DNA of 64,000 nt from JAGXLC01 sp964585385 (GCA_964585385.1 CAZPDP010000001.1:124001-188000); one strand, 5' to 3'; counted from the stretch's first letter, positions 44,424 through 53,123 are shown. Translations and numbers: made by a program. The notes: generated by a model not told the origin, from the sequence alone.

Positions 44424-45518
44424 ATGAAAAATACAGCGCTTACCCACAAACACAAAGAGCTCGGTGCAAAAATTGTAGAGTTTGCAGGCTTTAACATGCC
44501 GATAGAATATTCTGGTGTTAGTGATGAACATATTACAGTCAGAGAGAAAGTTGGAATTTTTGATGTGAGTCACATGGGTGAATTCTGGATAAAAGGCCCC
44601 AATGCATATGAACTTGTTCAAAAGGTTTCAGCTAATGATGCTACAAAGCTAGAGCCCGGCAAAGCCCAATACACTTGTTTGCCCAATGGACAGGGTGGTA
44701 TTGTTGACGATTTCCTGGTATATAAATTTGATGATGAGAAATACATGGTCGTAGTAAATGCTGCTAACCTTAAAAAGGACTGGGATTGGTATAACAAACA
44801 AAATACAATGGGCGCAGAAATTGATGATGCATCAGATAAGATTTCATTATTAGCAGTACAAGGACCCAAAGCTCTTGCTACATTAGAGAAATTAACCGAT
44901 GAAAATCTTTCAGAGATGAAGCCCTTTCGTTTTAAGGTAGGGAAATTGGCTGATGCGGATGATGTTATAATTTCTTCTACAGGCTATACAGGGGAACATG
45001 GCTTTGAGCTATACATTAAAAATGAGGATGCAGAAAAAATCTGGGATGCAGTCCTTGAAGCCGGAAAAGAATTTGGCATCAAACCTATCGGGCTGGGAGC
45101 AAGAGATACTTTAAGGCTGGAAGCTGGTCTTTGTCTTTATGGAAATGATATAGATGATACCACTTCGCCCATTGAAGCTGGCCTGGGATGGGTGGTTAAG
45201 TTCAAAGACTATAAAGATTTTATTGACAAAGATTATCTTTGGAAGCAAAAGCAGGAAGGAGTTAGCAAAAAACTTACCGGTTTTGTAATGCAGGAAAAAG
45301 GAATACCCAGACAACATTATGAAATTGTCAATGAAAATGAGGAAAAGATAGGAGAGGTAACCTCTGGTACAATGTCTCCGATGATGAAGAAAGGAATAGG
45401 CATGGGATACGTAAAAACAGAGTATGCTCAGGCCGGTACAGAGATATATATTAAAATAAGAAAGAAAATTCTTAAGGCTGAGGTAGTAAAATTACCCATC
45501 TACAAGAAAGATAACTAA
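44424..45518 (+). CDS. gcvT: Aminomethyltransferase, glycine cleavage T protein
   Basis: 364 residues. The T protein releases ammonia and transfers the methylene group from the H protein to tetrahydrofolate. The folate-binding signature GFNMPIEYSG, the FDVSHMGEF block, STGYTGEHGFELYI and GLGARDTLRLEAGLCLYGND are all present. The other cleavage system genes are not in the window. The gene ends 10 bases before a terminator. A TAGTTTTG element (44384-44391) sits 33 bases before the ATG without a clear upstream TTG. Confidence 0.97.
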   Translation: MKNTALTHKHKELGAKIVEFAGFNMPIEYSGVSDEHITVREKVGIFDVSHMGEFWIKGPNAYELVQKVSANDATKLEPGKAQYTCLPNGQGGIVDDFLVYKFDDEKYMVVVNAANLKKDWDWYNKQNTMGAEIDDASDKISLLAVQGPKALATLEKLTDENLSEMKPFRFKVGKLADADDVIISSTGYTGEHGFELYIKNEDAEKIWDAVLEAGKEFGIKPIGLGARDTLRLEAGLCLYGNDIDDTTSPIEAGLGWVVKFKDYKDFIDKDYLWKQKQEGVSKKLTGFVMQEKGIPRQHYEIVNENEEKIGEVTSGTMSPMMKKGIGMGYVKTEYAQAGTEIYIKIRKKILKAEVVKLPIYKKDN

Positions 45519-45528
45519 AACATAGTTT

Positions 45529-45557
45529 AGGGCAGGATGAAATTACCTGCCCTTTTT
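45529..45557 (+). terminator. Rho-independent terminator after gcvT
   Basis: An 8-bp stem AGGGCAGG (45529-45536) / CCTGCCCT (45546-45553) with a T-run. An ATG lies inside the loop (45537), so a reading frame begun there would be read through the terminator hairpin; this argues for the later start of comB. Confidence 0.8.
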
Positions 45558-45569
45558 AATCTGACAGAA

Positions 45570-46322
45570 ATGCAGGAAGCAAAGAAAATTGAAGTAATAT
45601 TTACCCCGGATCTTTTTCATCACTACAGCAGTGAAGAATCGGTAGTTGTTGTAGTGGATATTTTGAGGGCTACCTCTGCAATTTGTACTGCTTTTGAAAA
45701 TGGTGTGGATGAAATGATTCCTGTTCCTGGTATAGAAGAAGCCAGGAAATATAAAAACCGGGGTTTTGTGGTCGCTGCAGAACGGGATGGCAAAGTGCTT
45801 GATTTTGCTGATTTTGGTAACTCACCCTATAATTTTACTCCTGAAAATGTGAAAGGTAAGAAAGTTGCTTACAGTACCATCAACGGAGCCAAATCTATTA
45901 AAATGGCTCACAAAAGTGAAATGGTGGTTTTAGCTTCTTTTATAAATTTAACCGCCGTCTCGGATCTTCTTGAGCGGGTTAAAAGTAATGTGCTGATTTT
46001 ATGTGCCGGATGGAAAGGAAAATTTTGCCTTGAGGATACAATTTTTGCCGGTGCATTAACTGAGAGTTTGATCGATGGTGGATATTTTCAAACTCAGTGC
46101 GACTCAGCTCTCGCTTCAATGGATATATGGAATATAGCAAAATCAGATTTGAAGGGTTATGCCGATAAAGCTGCCCAAAGTGATAGGCTGCGCCGATTTG
46201 GAAAAGATTCAGATCTGAACTACATCTATACTCCTGACTCATCCTCGGTAGTTCCGGTTTTTGACAAAGGTATAATCATGGATTTTAAACGACTGATTAA
46301 CGATTACAATCATATTCTTTAA
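45570..46322 (+). CDS. comB: 2-phosphosulfolactate phosphatase family protein (ComB-like)
   Basis: About 250 residues. The conserved blocks of ComB are present: IEVIFTPDLF, VVVVDILRATSAICTAFENG, AAERDGKVLDFADFGNSP, STINGAKSI and CAGWKGKFCLEDTIFAGAL. The family dephosphorylates 2-phosphosulfolactate in coenzyme M and sulfolactate synthesis. No comA or comC partner is nearby, so the true substrate in this organism is uncertain; a sulfonate route (for example towards sulfonolipids) is speculation. I use ATG 45570 because the earlier ATG lies inside the gcvT terminator loop. Confidence 0.85.
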   Translation: MQEAKKIEVIFTPDLFHHYSSEESVVVVVDILRATSAICTAFENGVDEMIPVPGIEEARKYKNRGFVVAAERDGKVLDFADFGNSPYNFTPENVKGKKVAYSTINGAKSIKMAHKSEMVVLASFINLTAVSDLLERVKSNVLILCAGWKGKFCLEDTIFAGALTESLIDGGYFQTQCDSALASMDIWNIAKSDLKGYADKAAQSDRLRRFGKDSDLNYIYTPDSSSVVPVFDKGIIMDFKRLINDYNHIL

Positions 46323-46485
46323 CATCTTTTAACCAGCCGTTAGAGCTGTAGCAATAACCCTTGATTACAGCAATATATGGCTATATCATATTTGATTTTA
46401 ATCATTGGTCACAAATCATTTTTTTATTAACTTTCAACCTCTTTTGGATAAACTGATTAATGTATAAAACTAAAACCAAAACACT

Positions 46486-47559
46486 ATGAAGAAACATAAT
46501 TTTTACGCAGGTCCCTCAATAATGCCGCAGTATACTATAGACAGGACTGCAGAGGCTATTAAAGATCTTGACGGCATTGGTCTTTCTGTAATGGAAATTT
46601 CTCACCGCAGCAAAGAGTTTGATGCGATAATTAAAGAAGCCCAAAATCTATTCAAGGAACTGCTTAATATTCCCGATGGATATCACGTACTTTTCCTGGG
46701 TGGTGGAGCAAGCACTCAATTTTTGATGGTTCCATACAACCTGTTTAAAAATAAAGCAGCATATCTTAACACAGGTAACTGGGCCAAGAAAGCCATAAAG
46801 GAAGCGAAATTTTTTGGCGATGTTGATGTGGTAGCCTCTTCCGAGGACAAAAACTTTACCTATCTGCCTAAGAATTACAATGTACCAGAGGATGCCGACT
46901 ATTTCCATATAACAACGAATAATACAATTTACGGCACAGAAATAAAGAAAGACCTGGATGTAAATATTCCATTGGTTGCGGATATGTCCTCCGATATTTT
47001 AAGCCGTCCTATTGATGTTTCAAAATATGCGATTATTTATGGTGGTGCACAGAAAAACCTGGCTCCTGCCGGAGTTACCTTTATAATAGTAAAAGAGGAA
47101 GTTCTGGGTAAAACAGGCAAAGAAATCCCAACCATGATGGATTATAACACTCATATCAAGAAAGAATCTCTGTTCAATACTCCACCAGTTGTACCTATTT
47201 ACGCTGCACTTCAAACCCTCAAATGGATCAAGGAAAAAGGTGGAGTGGAAGGTATGAATAAGATCAATACTGACAAAGCCAACCTGCTCTATGACGAGAT
47301 TCAAAGGAATAAACTTTTCATTCCAACAGTAGAAAATGAAGAGGATCGCTCTATTATGAACGTAACCTTTGTAATGAAGGATGAATACAAAGAGCTTGAA
47401 AAAGAATTCCTTGACTATGCTACCGAAAAAGGTATGATTGGTATCAAAGGTCACCGTTCTGTAGGAGGTTTCCGTGCCTCCTTATACAATGCTCTCCCAA
47501 GAGAGAGTGTTGAAGCACTTGTCGGTGTAATGAAAGAATTTGAACAAAAGAAAGCATAA
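46486..47559 (+). CDS. serC: Phosphoserine aminotransferase
   Basis: 357 residues of fold-type I PLP enzyme. NFYAGPSIMP opens the protein, FLGGGASTQFLMVP binds phosphate and substrate, and the PLP-binding lysine is in YGGAQKNLAPAGVT (near residue 190). The C-terminus carries KGHRSVGGFRASLYNALP. It converts 3-phosphohydroxypyruvate to phosphoserine. The serA gene follows after 59 bases. Confidence 0.97.
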   Translation: MKKHNFYAGPSIMPQYTIDRTAEAIKDLDGIGLSVMEISHRSKEFDAIIKEAQNLFKELLNIPDGYHVLFLGGGASTQFLMVPYNLFKNKAAYLNTGNWAKKAIKEAKFFGDVDVVASSEDKNFTYLPKNYNVPEDADYFHITTNNTIYGTEIKKDLDVNIPLVADMSSDILSRPIDVSKYAIIYGGAQKNLAPAGVTFIIVKEEVLGKTGKEIPTMMDYNTHIKKESLFNTPPVVPIYAALQTLKWIKEKGGVEGMNKINTDKANLLYDEIQRNKLFIPTVENEEDRSIMNVTFVMKDEYKELEKEFLDYATEKGMIGIKGHRSVGGFRASLYNALPRESVEALVGVMKEFEQKKA

Positions 47560-47577
47560 CACAATTGTTGAATCATC

Positions 47578-47603
47578 AGGGTAGGATTCCGGTTCTACCC
47601 TTT
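47578..47603 (+). terminator. Weak hairpin between serC and serA
   Basis: AGGGTAG (47578-47584) pairs with CTACCCT (47595-47601), followed by only three T residues. It may attenuate serA relative to serC instead of terminating fully. Confidence 0.4.
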
Positions 47604-47618
47604 AAAAATACATAAGCT

Positions 47619-48539
47619 ATGAAAAAAGTATTAGTTGCCACAGTAAAACCATTTCACCCCAATGCGGTGGATGGTATAAAGGAAATTTGCTCAAAAGCAG
47701 GTTATGAGTTCAATCTCATGGAAAAATATGAAGATAAATCTGAATTGCTAGATGCTGTAAAAGATGCAAATGCTCTGATAATAAGAAGTGATAAGGTGAC
47801 AAAAGAAGTCATTGATGCAGCAGAAAACCTCGAAATTATTGTAAGAGGTGGTGCAGGTTATGATAATGTAGACCTGGATGCTGCTTCTGCAAAAAATATT
47901 GTTGTTATGAACACGCCCGGCCAAAATTCAAATGCAGTAGCAGAACTGGCCCTTGGAATGATGGTGTATCATGCCAGGAATCATTTTAATGGTAAGGCCG
48001 GAACTGAATTAAGAAATAAAACCCTTGGTATTCATGCTTTTGGAAATGTAGGAAGTTTTGTGGCTGAGATAGCAAAGGGTTTTAATATGGATGTTTATGC
48101 TTATGATCCTTTCAAGGAAGATTCAGAGATCAAAAAAAATGGGGTTAAACCAGTTGATTCTGTAGAAGAGCTTTATAAAAAATGTCAATACGTTTCACTT
48201 CACATTCCGGCCAATGAAAAGACCAAAGGTTCAATAAACCATGATCTTATGAAACTGATGCCTGAGAATGCTACATTGGTGAATACAGCCAGAAAAGAAG
48301 TTATAGATGAAGATTCTCTGCTGAAAATTATGCAAGAACGTGATGATTTTCATTATATATCTGACATAGCGCCTGACTGCAAAGATGAATTTGAATCAAA
48401 GTATGAAGGACGTTTTTATTTTACTCCTAAAAAAATGGGTGCACAGACTGCTGAAGCAAACATCAATGCGGGTATTGCTGCGGCAAACCAGATAAACGAC
48501 TTCTTTGAAAAGGGTGATACCACTTTTAAAGTAAACTAA
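47619..48539 (+). CDS. serA: D-3-phosphoglycerate dehydrogenase, short Lys-type
   Basis: 306 residues, no ACT domain, so probably not inhibited by serine. The NAD fold is present: substrate-binding IRSDKVTKEVIDAAENLEII, VRGGAGYDNVDLDAA, the dinucleotide loop TLGIHAFGNVGSFVAEIA and ARKEVIDEDSL. The motif TPKKMGAQTAEA has Lys271 where most phosphoglycerate dehydrogenases have the catalytic His (TPHxG). The Lys variant is known from Entamoeba-type enzymes and is common in Bacteroidota. It catalyses the first step of serine synthesis, with serC upstream. Confidence 0.93.
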   Translation: MKKVLVATVKPFHPNAVDGIKEICSKAGYEFNLMEKYEDKSELLDAVKDANALIIRSDKVTKEVIDAAENLEIIVRGGAGYDNVDLDAASAKNIVVMNTPGQNSNAVAELALGMMVYHARNHFNGKAGTELRNKTLGIHAFGNVGSFVAEIAKGFNMDVYAYDPFKEDSEIKKNGVKPVDSVEELYKKCQYVSLHIPANEKTKGSINHDLMKLMPENATLVNTARKEVIDEDSLLKIMQERDDFHYISDIAPDCKDEFESKYEGRFYFTPKKMGAQTAEANINAGIAAANQINDFFEKGDTTFKVN

Positions 48540-48569
48540 ATTTGACGGTTAAATTAAAAAACTAAAATT

Positions 48570-49823
48570 ATGGCAATTGTAAAACCATTTAGAGGAATCC
48601 GGCCTCCTAAAGAAGATGCAGAGAAAGTGGCGAGTTTACCTTATGATGTTATGAATACAGAAGAAGCCCGGGAAATGGCTAAGGGAAATGAAAAGTCATT
48701 TCTCCATATTACCCGTGCAGAGATAGATTTACCTGAAGGAACAGATGTTCACTCACAGCAGGTATATGATAAATCTAAGAGCAATTTCAAGGCTTTCATG
48801 GAAAAGGGTTGGCTTAAACAGGAAGATAAGCCCAAATTCTACATTTACGCCCAGACCATGAATAATAAAACACAGTATGGTATCGTGGGTGCTGCCGCTG
48901 TGGATGATTATCTAAACGGAATCATCAAGAAACACGAGTTGACAAGACCTGATAAGGAAGAAGACAGGATGAAGATTATACGGGAAAACAGTGCAGACCT
49001 GGAACCGGTATTTTTCACATATCCTGCTGTAAGTGAAATTGATGAGATTGTAGAAAGTGTGGTTAAAAATAGTGATCCTGTATATGATTTTGTGGCAGAT
49101 GATGGTTTCGGTCATCATTTTTGGGTTGTAGAAGATGAAGGAAAAAATCAAAAGATAGAAGAACTGTTCAAAGAAAAAGTGCCCTATACCTATGTAGCAG
49201 ATGGGCATCACAGAACTGCTGCAGCTGCACTGGTGGGAAAAGAAAAGCGTGAAAATAACCCCGGTCATACCGGAAATGAGGCCTATAATTTCTTTATGGC
49301 AGTTCACTTTCCTGATAATCAGTTGCAAATTCTGGATTACAACAGAGTGGTTAAAGACCTTAATGGTTACAGCCCCAATGAATTCATAGAAAAACTAAAA
49401 GAAAGTTTTGATGTTAAAGAGATGGGTTCGGAACCTTATCGTCCGGAAAGACTACATAATTTTGGAATGTATCTGGAAGGCAAATGGTATTCTCTTACAG
49501 CAAAAGAGGGCGCTTATGATGATAATGATCCCATAGGAGTTCTGGATGTTACCATACTTACCAACCATGTACTCGAACCCCTGTTGGATATTCAGGACCT
49601 GAGAAGATCTAAAAGAATAGATTTTGTTGGAGGTATTCGTGGTTTGAAAGAATTGGAAAAAAGAGTGGATAGTGGTGAAATGAAAGTTGCTTTCGCGTTG
49701 CATCCGGTTTCGTTGAAGCAGTTAATAAATATTGCTGATACCGGTAATATTATGCCGCCAAAAACCACCTGGTTTGAACCCAAATTACGAAGTGGATTGG
49801 TTGTTTATAAGTTTGAAGAATAG
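48570..49823 (+). CDS. DUF1015 family protein
   Basis: 417 residues, matching the DUF1015 layout: VKPFRGIRPPKEDAEKVASLPYDV at the start, ITRAEIDLPEG, KHELTRPDKEEDR, YVADGHHRTAAA (near 208) and a C-terminal block with IDFVGG. It regularly follows serC-serA in Bacteroidota and clostridia, which suggests a role linked to serine or 3-phosphoglycerate metabolism. The histidine-rich GHHRTAAA motif suggests a nucleotide or metal site; relatives include a free-serine kinase in archaea. Function here remains unproven. Confidence 0.88.
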   Translation: MAIVKPFRGIRPPKEDAEKVASLPYDVMNTEEAREMAKGNEKSFLHITRAEIDLPEGTDVHSQQVYDKSKSNFKAFMEKGWLKQEDKPKFYIYAQTMNNKTQYGIVGAAAVDDYLNGIIKKHELTRPDKEEDRMKIIRENSADLEPVFFTYPAVSEIDEIVESVVKNSDPVYDFVADDGFGHHFWVVEDEGKNQKIEELFKEKVPYTYVADGHHRTAAAALVGKEKRENNPGHTGNEAYNFFMAVHFPDNQLQILDYNRVVKDLNGYSPNEFIEKLKESFDVKEMGSEPYRPERLHNFGMYLEGKWYSLTAKEGAYDDNDPIGVLDVTILTNHVLEPLLDIQDLRRSKRIDFVGGIRGLKELEKRVDSGEMKVAFALHPVSLKQLINIADTGNIMPPKTTWFEPKLRSGLVVYKFEE

Positions 49824-49843
49824 CATGAATTCATATTAAACAG

Positions 49844-49874
49844 AACCTCGGATATTTATCCGGGGTTTTTTTAT
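49844..49874 (+). terminator. Rho-independent terminator after the serC-serA-DUF1015 unit
   Basis: A 9-bp stem (AACCTCGGA at 49844-49852 with TCCGGGGTT at 49859-49867, one wobble pair) followed by T7. Confidence 0.8.
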
Positions 49875-49906
49875 TAATTTTGAAGTATCAAAACGAATTT
49901 ATAAAA

Positions 49907-50581
49907 ATGAGTGTCTCTGAGCATTTAAAATGGTTTAAAGAAGAAGAATTACCGGATGGTGTTGAACTTGTAGCTGTTTCAAAAACCAAACCTGTTGAAG
50001 ACATCATGGAGGCCTACGACTCTGGGCATAAGGTTTTTGGAGAAAACAGAGTGCAGGAATTGGCTGAGAAATATGAAAAGTTACCCAAAGACATTCAATG
50101 GCATATGATTGGGCATTTGCAGTCCAATAAAGTAAAATATATTGCACCTTTTGTTCATTTGATTCAGGGGGTTGATAAACCTAAACTTGTAAAAGTTATC
50201 AATAAGGAGGGGAAAAAAAATAATCGCATTTTGGATATACTTTTGCAATTTCATATAGCTGATGAAGAAACAAAATTTGGTTTTGACTTTTCAGAGGCCC
50301 GTCAAATGATTGACTCAGATGAATTTAATCAATATGAAAATATCCGTATAAGAGGAGTAATGGGCATGGCTACGTTTACCGACGATATGGAAAAAGTGAG
50401 AAACGAGTTTAAAGAATTGGTAAATCTTTTTAATGAATTGAAGCACCGCTATTTCTATAATAAACCCGAATTTTCTGAAATTTCTATGGGAATGACTAAC
50501 GATTATAAAGTGGCTATTGAGGAAGGAGCTACTATACTTAGAATTGGCAGCTTAATTTTTGGGAAAAGAAATTATCACTAA
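49907..50581 (+). CDS. YggS-family pyridoxal-phosphate homeostasis protein
   Basis: About 224 residues, alanine racemase-like barrel. The PLP lysine is in ELVAVSKTKPVEDI, with FGENRVQELAEKYEKLP, WHMIGHLQSNKVKYI and ISMGMTNDYKVAIEEGATILRIGS completing the family signature. It buffers free PLP and shows no enzymatic activity in studied cases. I start at ATG 49907, which directly precedes the conserved MSVSEHLKWFK helix. Confidence 0.95.
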   Translation: MSVSEHLKWFKEEELPDGVELVAVSKTKPVEDIMEAYDSGHKVFGENRVQELAEKYEKLPKDIQWHMIGHLQSNKVKYIAPFVHLIQGVDKPKLVKVINKEGKKNNRILDILLQFHIADEETKFGFDFSEARQMIDSDEFNQYENIRIRGVMGMATFTDDMEKVRNEFKELVNLFNELKHRYFYNKPEFSEISMGMTNDYKVAIEEGATILRIGSLIFGKRNYH

Positions 50582-50611
50582 ATTTGCATTAGTAAAATTA
50601 ATATACTTGTT

Positions 50612-51589
50612 ATGGTAAAGACAGAAACAAATTATTTAGGCCTTTCATTAAAAAATCCTGTTATTGTCAGCAGTTCCGGATTATCTAATTCGGTTGAAAA
50701 AATAAAGAAAATTGAAGAGTATGGTGCAGGTGCAGTAGTCCTTAAATCACTGTTCGAGGAACAGATCAATTATGATGCTGTTACACTGTCTAAAGGAACG
50801 GATTATCCTGAAGCTTCTGATTACGTTAACTATTATATCAAGAATAACTCGGTTGAAAATTATTTGAAGTTGATCCGGCAAGCAAAAGAAGAGGTTTCAA
50901 TACCTATTTTCGCCAGTATTAATTGTATTTCTTCAAAAGAATGGCTTGATTTTGCTACCAAGGTTGAAGAGGCAGGGGCTGACGGGCTGGAAATCAATGT
51001 TTTTGTTTTACCCTTGGACAAAAATGCCCGGGCAGAAAAGTACGAAAATATTTACTATGATCTGGCAGAAAAGCTGAAAAAGAAAATCTCGATTCCTTTT
51101 GCATTTAAACTTGGACCCAATTTTACCAACCTTGTTGGAATTGTAGAGCGCTTAAATGCTTTAGATGTACCTGGAGTCGTACTCTTTAACAGGTTTTATG
51201 AACCTGATATTGATATTGATAACCTTGATTTTACATCTGCCGAAGTATTTAGTTCACCTTCAGATATTCGCCATTCCTTGCGTTGGGTGGGTATCATATC
51301 CTCAAAAGTTGAAAAGATTGATATTGCAGCCAGCACAGGAGTGCATGATGGGAAAGGTGTTGTGAAACAATTACTGGCGGGTGCTGAAGCGGTACAAATA
51401 TGTTCAACTCTTTATAAAAATGGCTTCGGTCAAATCAGGAATATTGTAGAAGAGTTAAAACAATGGATGAATAGACATTCCTTCGATTCTATTGATGAAT
51501 TCAAAGGACAAATGAGCTATAAAAAGATTGAGAATCCTATGATTTATGAGAGATCTCAATTTATGAGGTATTTTTCAAGCATTCAATAG
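50612..51589 (+). CDS. Dihydroorotate dehydrogenase-like flavoprotein
   Basis: 325 residues with the class 1 fold: LGLSLKNPVIVSSSGLS, IPIFASINCISSKEWLDFA, FAFKLGPNFTNL and the FMN-phosphate region IAASTGVHDGKGVVKQLLAGAEAVQICSTLY. It is more distant than PyrD, and the substrate-stabilising Asn/catalytic base region is not the usual one, so another substrate is possible. It is closely similar to the family commonly annotated as dihydroorotate dehydrogenase-like in anaerobes. It begins 30 bases after YggS. Confidence 0.85.
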   Translation: MVKTETNYLGLSLKNPVIVSSSGLSNSVEKIKKIEEYGAGAVVLKSLFEEQINYDAVTLSKGTDYPEASDYVNYYIKNNSVENYLKLIRQAKEEVSIPIFASINCISSKEWLDFATKVEEAGADGLEINVFVLPLDKNARAEKYENIYYDLAEKLKKKISIPFAFKLGPNFTNLVGIVERLNALDVPGVVLFNRFYEPDIDIDNLDFTSAEVFSSPSDIRHSLRWVGIISSKVEKIDIAASTGVHDGKGVVKQLLAGAEAVQICSTLYKNGFGQIRNIVEELKQWMNRHSFDSIDEFKGQMSYKKIENPMIYERSQFMRYFSSIQ

Positions 51590-51611
51590 ATGTTTTATAT
51601 ATTGAGCAAAT

Positions 51612-51650
51612 GAAAAGTCCGAAGTTGTTGAAAGCTTCGGACTTTCATGT
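51612..51650 (+). terminator. Rho-independent terminator after the DHOD-like gene
   Basis: An 11-bp perfect stem (AAAGTCCGAAG at 51614-51624 with CTTCGGACTTT at 51635-51645) containing a GC-rich core. The tail is only moderately T-rich. The convergent SecB-like gene ends 29 bases further on. Confidence 0.75.
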
Positions 51651-51678
51651 TTATGGGAAACCGGGGTTTCCTTTTTTG

Positions 51679-52113
51679 TTATTGTTTATTTTTCTTAAGA
51701 TTTTCGGCTTTAAAAACAGGTAGAAAAGCTTTATGCAGAAAAGTACCTTTAAATTCCGAATACATTATTCCCCGTGTTGTAGATATGGAAATTGAATTGA
51801 TTTCGTCTAGAAAACTATTCGGGAATTTTACATTGTTTTCAGAATCAACTAGTTGTTGAATATTTTGCACTTCCAGAATACAACTTGTCTGCATCATAGC
51901 CATTTGTACACTCTTATCCTGGTTCATTACGTTTATGGTGGTAATTACAAAAACCAGTTGCTTTTCTGTATTTACCCTGTGCTGTAGTTTTAAGTCAAAA
52001 TGAAATGTACTTAAATCAACGTTGTCCTGCTGGGGATGTTTCATTTCCATGTTAAGCAATTCAACTGCACTTAATTTATAGCTTACTGCCTGTTGTTCTT
52101 GATTTTCATTCAT
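51679..52113 (-). CDS. SecB-like chaperone domain protein
   Basis: 144 residues. The order of strands and the closing stretch (FPNSFLDEINSISISTTRGI, then GTFLHKAFLPVFKAENL) resemble the SecB fold, in which the last block reads around an SxxVxRGxFPQLxLxPVxF pattern. Sequence identity to SecB is low and the family recognition is by pattern only. Bacteroidota have several such SecB-like proteins of unclear function; some work in translocation, others with toxin-antitoxin modules. No toxin partner is adjacent. A terminator-like hairpin lies 66 bases upstream in its leader. Confidence 0.55.
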   Translation of the reverse strand: MNENQEQQAVSYKLSAVELLNMEMKHPQQDNVDLSTFHFDLKLQHRVNTEKQLVFVITTINVMNQDKSVQMAMMQTSCILEVQNIQQLVDSENNVKFPNSFLDEINSISISTTRGIMYSEFKGTFLHKAFLPVFKAENLKKNKQ

Positions 52114-52178
52114 AATGTCTGCTTTAATAAATTAATTTTCATCATTTATAGGGTACTAAGGTATTAAAAGAAAAAAGA

Positions 52179-52215
52179 CTGGCAAAATGGTTATATTTTT
52201 ACCTTTTCAGCCAGT
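52179..52215 (-). terminator. Hairpin with T-run in the leader of the SecB-like gene
   Basis: On the minus strand ACTGGC and GCCAGT (plus arms 52179-52184 and 52210-52215) close an interrupted inner stem (AAAAGGT with ACCATTTT), followed by CTTTTTTC. It is oriented leftward, upstream of the start at 52113. Nothing leftward lies upstream of it, so it is either a leader attenuator or a leftover from a lost gene. Confidence 0.45.
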
Positions 52216-52248
52216 GTCCAGATATAAATTAAGTTGGTTATATTCTAA

Positions 52249-52716
52249 ACCCTTTGTGCAAAACAGAATTTTGATGCAGGGAGTGAAGCAGTCAGAGACT
52301 TCCTTGTCTTCAAAGTGACAGGAGGGGTAATTATGGGTAGTATCCTGTTTTATTATGCGCGAAAACTAAAATACCAAAATCTTCTTTATACCACATCATT
52401 TATTGCTCTTTTGATACCAATCTATGTTTTTGTTTTCCCAGGGCATGATGTATTTTTTCTGACCTTTTTGGCTGGTGGAGTAGTTTATACCCTGCATAAA
52501 GTTTCAATAGACGGGGTTTTGCTTGAAGTTTCCACAAACGAAAACCGGGCATTATATACAGGCCTGTCCGGCGCAGGAAGCCTATTACCAGCTATTTTCC
52601 CTTTAGTGGGAGGCTGGATTATTGACCAGTTTGGTTTTTCGGTATTCTTTAACATTTTTATATTTTTGATTTTGTTATCAATCTATTTCATCTATAAATT
52701 AAATTGCAGAAAATGA
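52249..52716 (+). pseudogene. C-terminal fragment of an MFS transporter
   Basis: An open frame from 52249 (after a stop at 52246-52248) to the TGA at 52714-52716 encodes about 155 residues with four to five membrane helices, for example LLYTTSFIALLIPIYVFV and FFNIFIFLILLSIYFIYKL. The loop SIDGVLLEVSTNENRALYTGL and GGWIIDQFGF are typical of the second half of major facilitator transporters. The first half (about six helices) is absent, and the upstream 130 bases contain no related sequence. A GTG at 52315 could start a shorter product, but that also lacks half the transporter. It overlaps the next gene by four bases (ATGA). Confidence 0.75.
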
Positions 52717-53123
52717 AAGTATTATTGATTTATTGCAACCATTTTGAATATAAGCCTACAGTAAAAACACTGGAAAGCGCTGTAGAGATAAAAAATGGAA
52801 AGGCTTTTGATAATGCCCAGGCAGCCTTTATTCAGGTGGAAAAAGAGGATGCAGAAAATGAAAAATCTGTTAAACGGAATTTACGAAACCTGCTGAAATG
52901 GATACATCGAAAAAATAATCCCGATCATATCATTTTACACTCCTTTGCCCATCTTTCAAATAGCAAGGCTGATCCGGATTATACCAAAAAGTTCCTTGAT
53001 ATGATTGACGAATGGCTTTCAGAAAGAGGCTACTCTGTAGCTCAGACTCCTTATGGATATTTTCTGGATTTGAAGATGGAAGCAGCTGGATTTTCTTTGG
53101 CCAGGGTATTTAAAGAGTTTTGA
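52713..53123 (+). CDS. Free-standing archaeal-type threonyl-tRNA synthetase editing domain
   Basis: 136 residues that read like the N-terminal editing domain of archaeal ThrRS: MKVLLIYCNHFEYKP at the start (archaeal MRVLLIHSDYIEYE), AAFIQVEKEDAENEKSV in the middle, and HSFAHLSNSKADP followed by GYSVAQTPYGYFLDLKMEAAG at the end (archaeal PFAHLSS.. and KAPFGYYKAFKISCKG). In archaea this domain, a relative of D-aminoacyl-tRNA deacylase, removes serine mischarged on tRNA-Thr. Here it has no synthetase attached. ATG 52713 overlaps the MFS stop, so translation is coupled. It converges with cheR, overlapping by 14 bases. Confidence 0.8.
   Translation: MKVLLIYCNHFEYKPTVKTLESAVEIKNGKAFDNAQAAFIQVEKEDAENEKSVKRNLRNLLKWIHRKNNPDHIILHSFAHLSNSKADPDYTKKFLDMIDEWLSERGYSVAQTPYGYFLDLKMEAAGFSLARVFKEF

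Noticed and set aside
45537..45569. Earlier ATG for comB
   Set aside because: It lies in the loop of the gcvT terminator and adds residues before the conserved IEVIFTP block.
51679..52113. Toxin-antitoxin-chaperone module around the SecB-like gene
   Set aside because: No toxin or antitoxin gene is adjacent; the neighbours are an MFS fragment and a DHOD-like gene.
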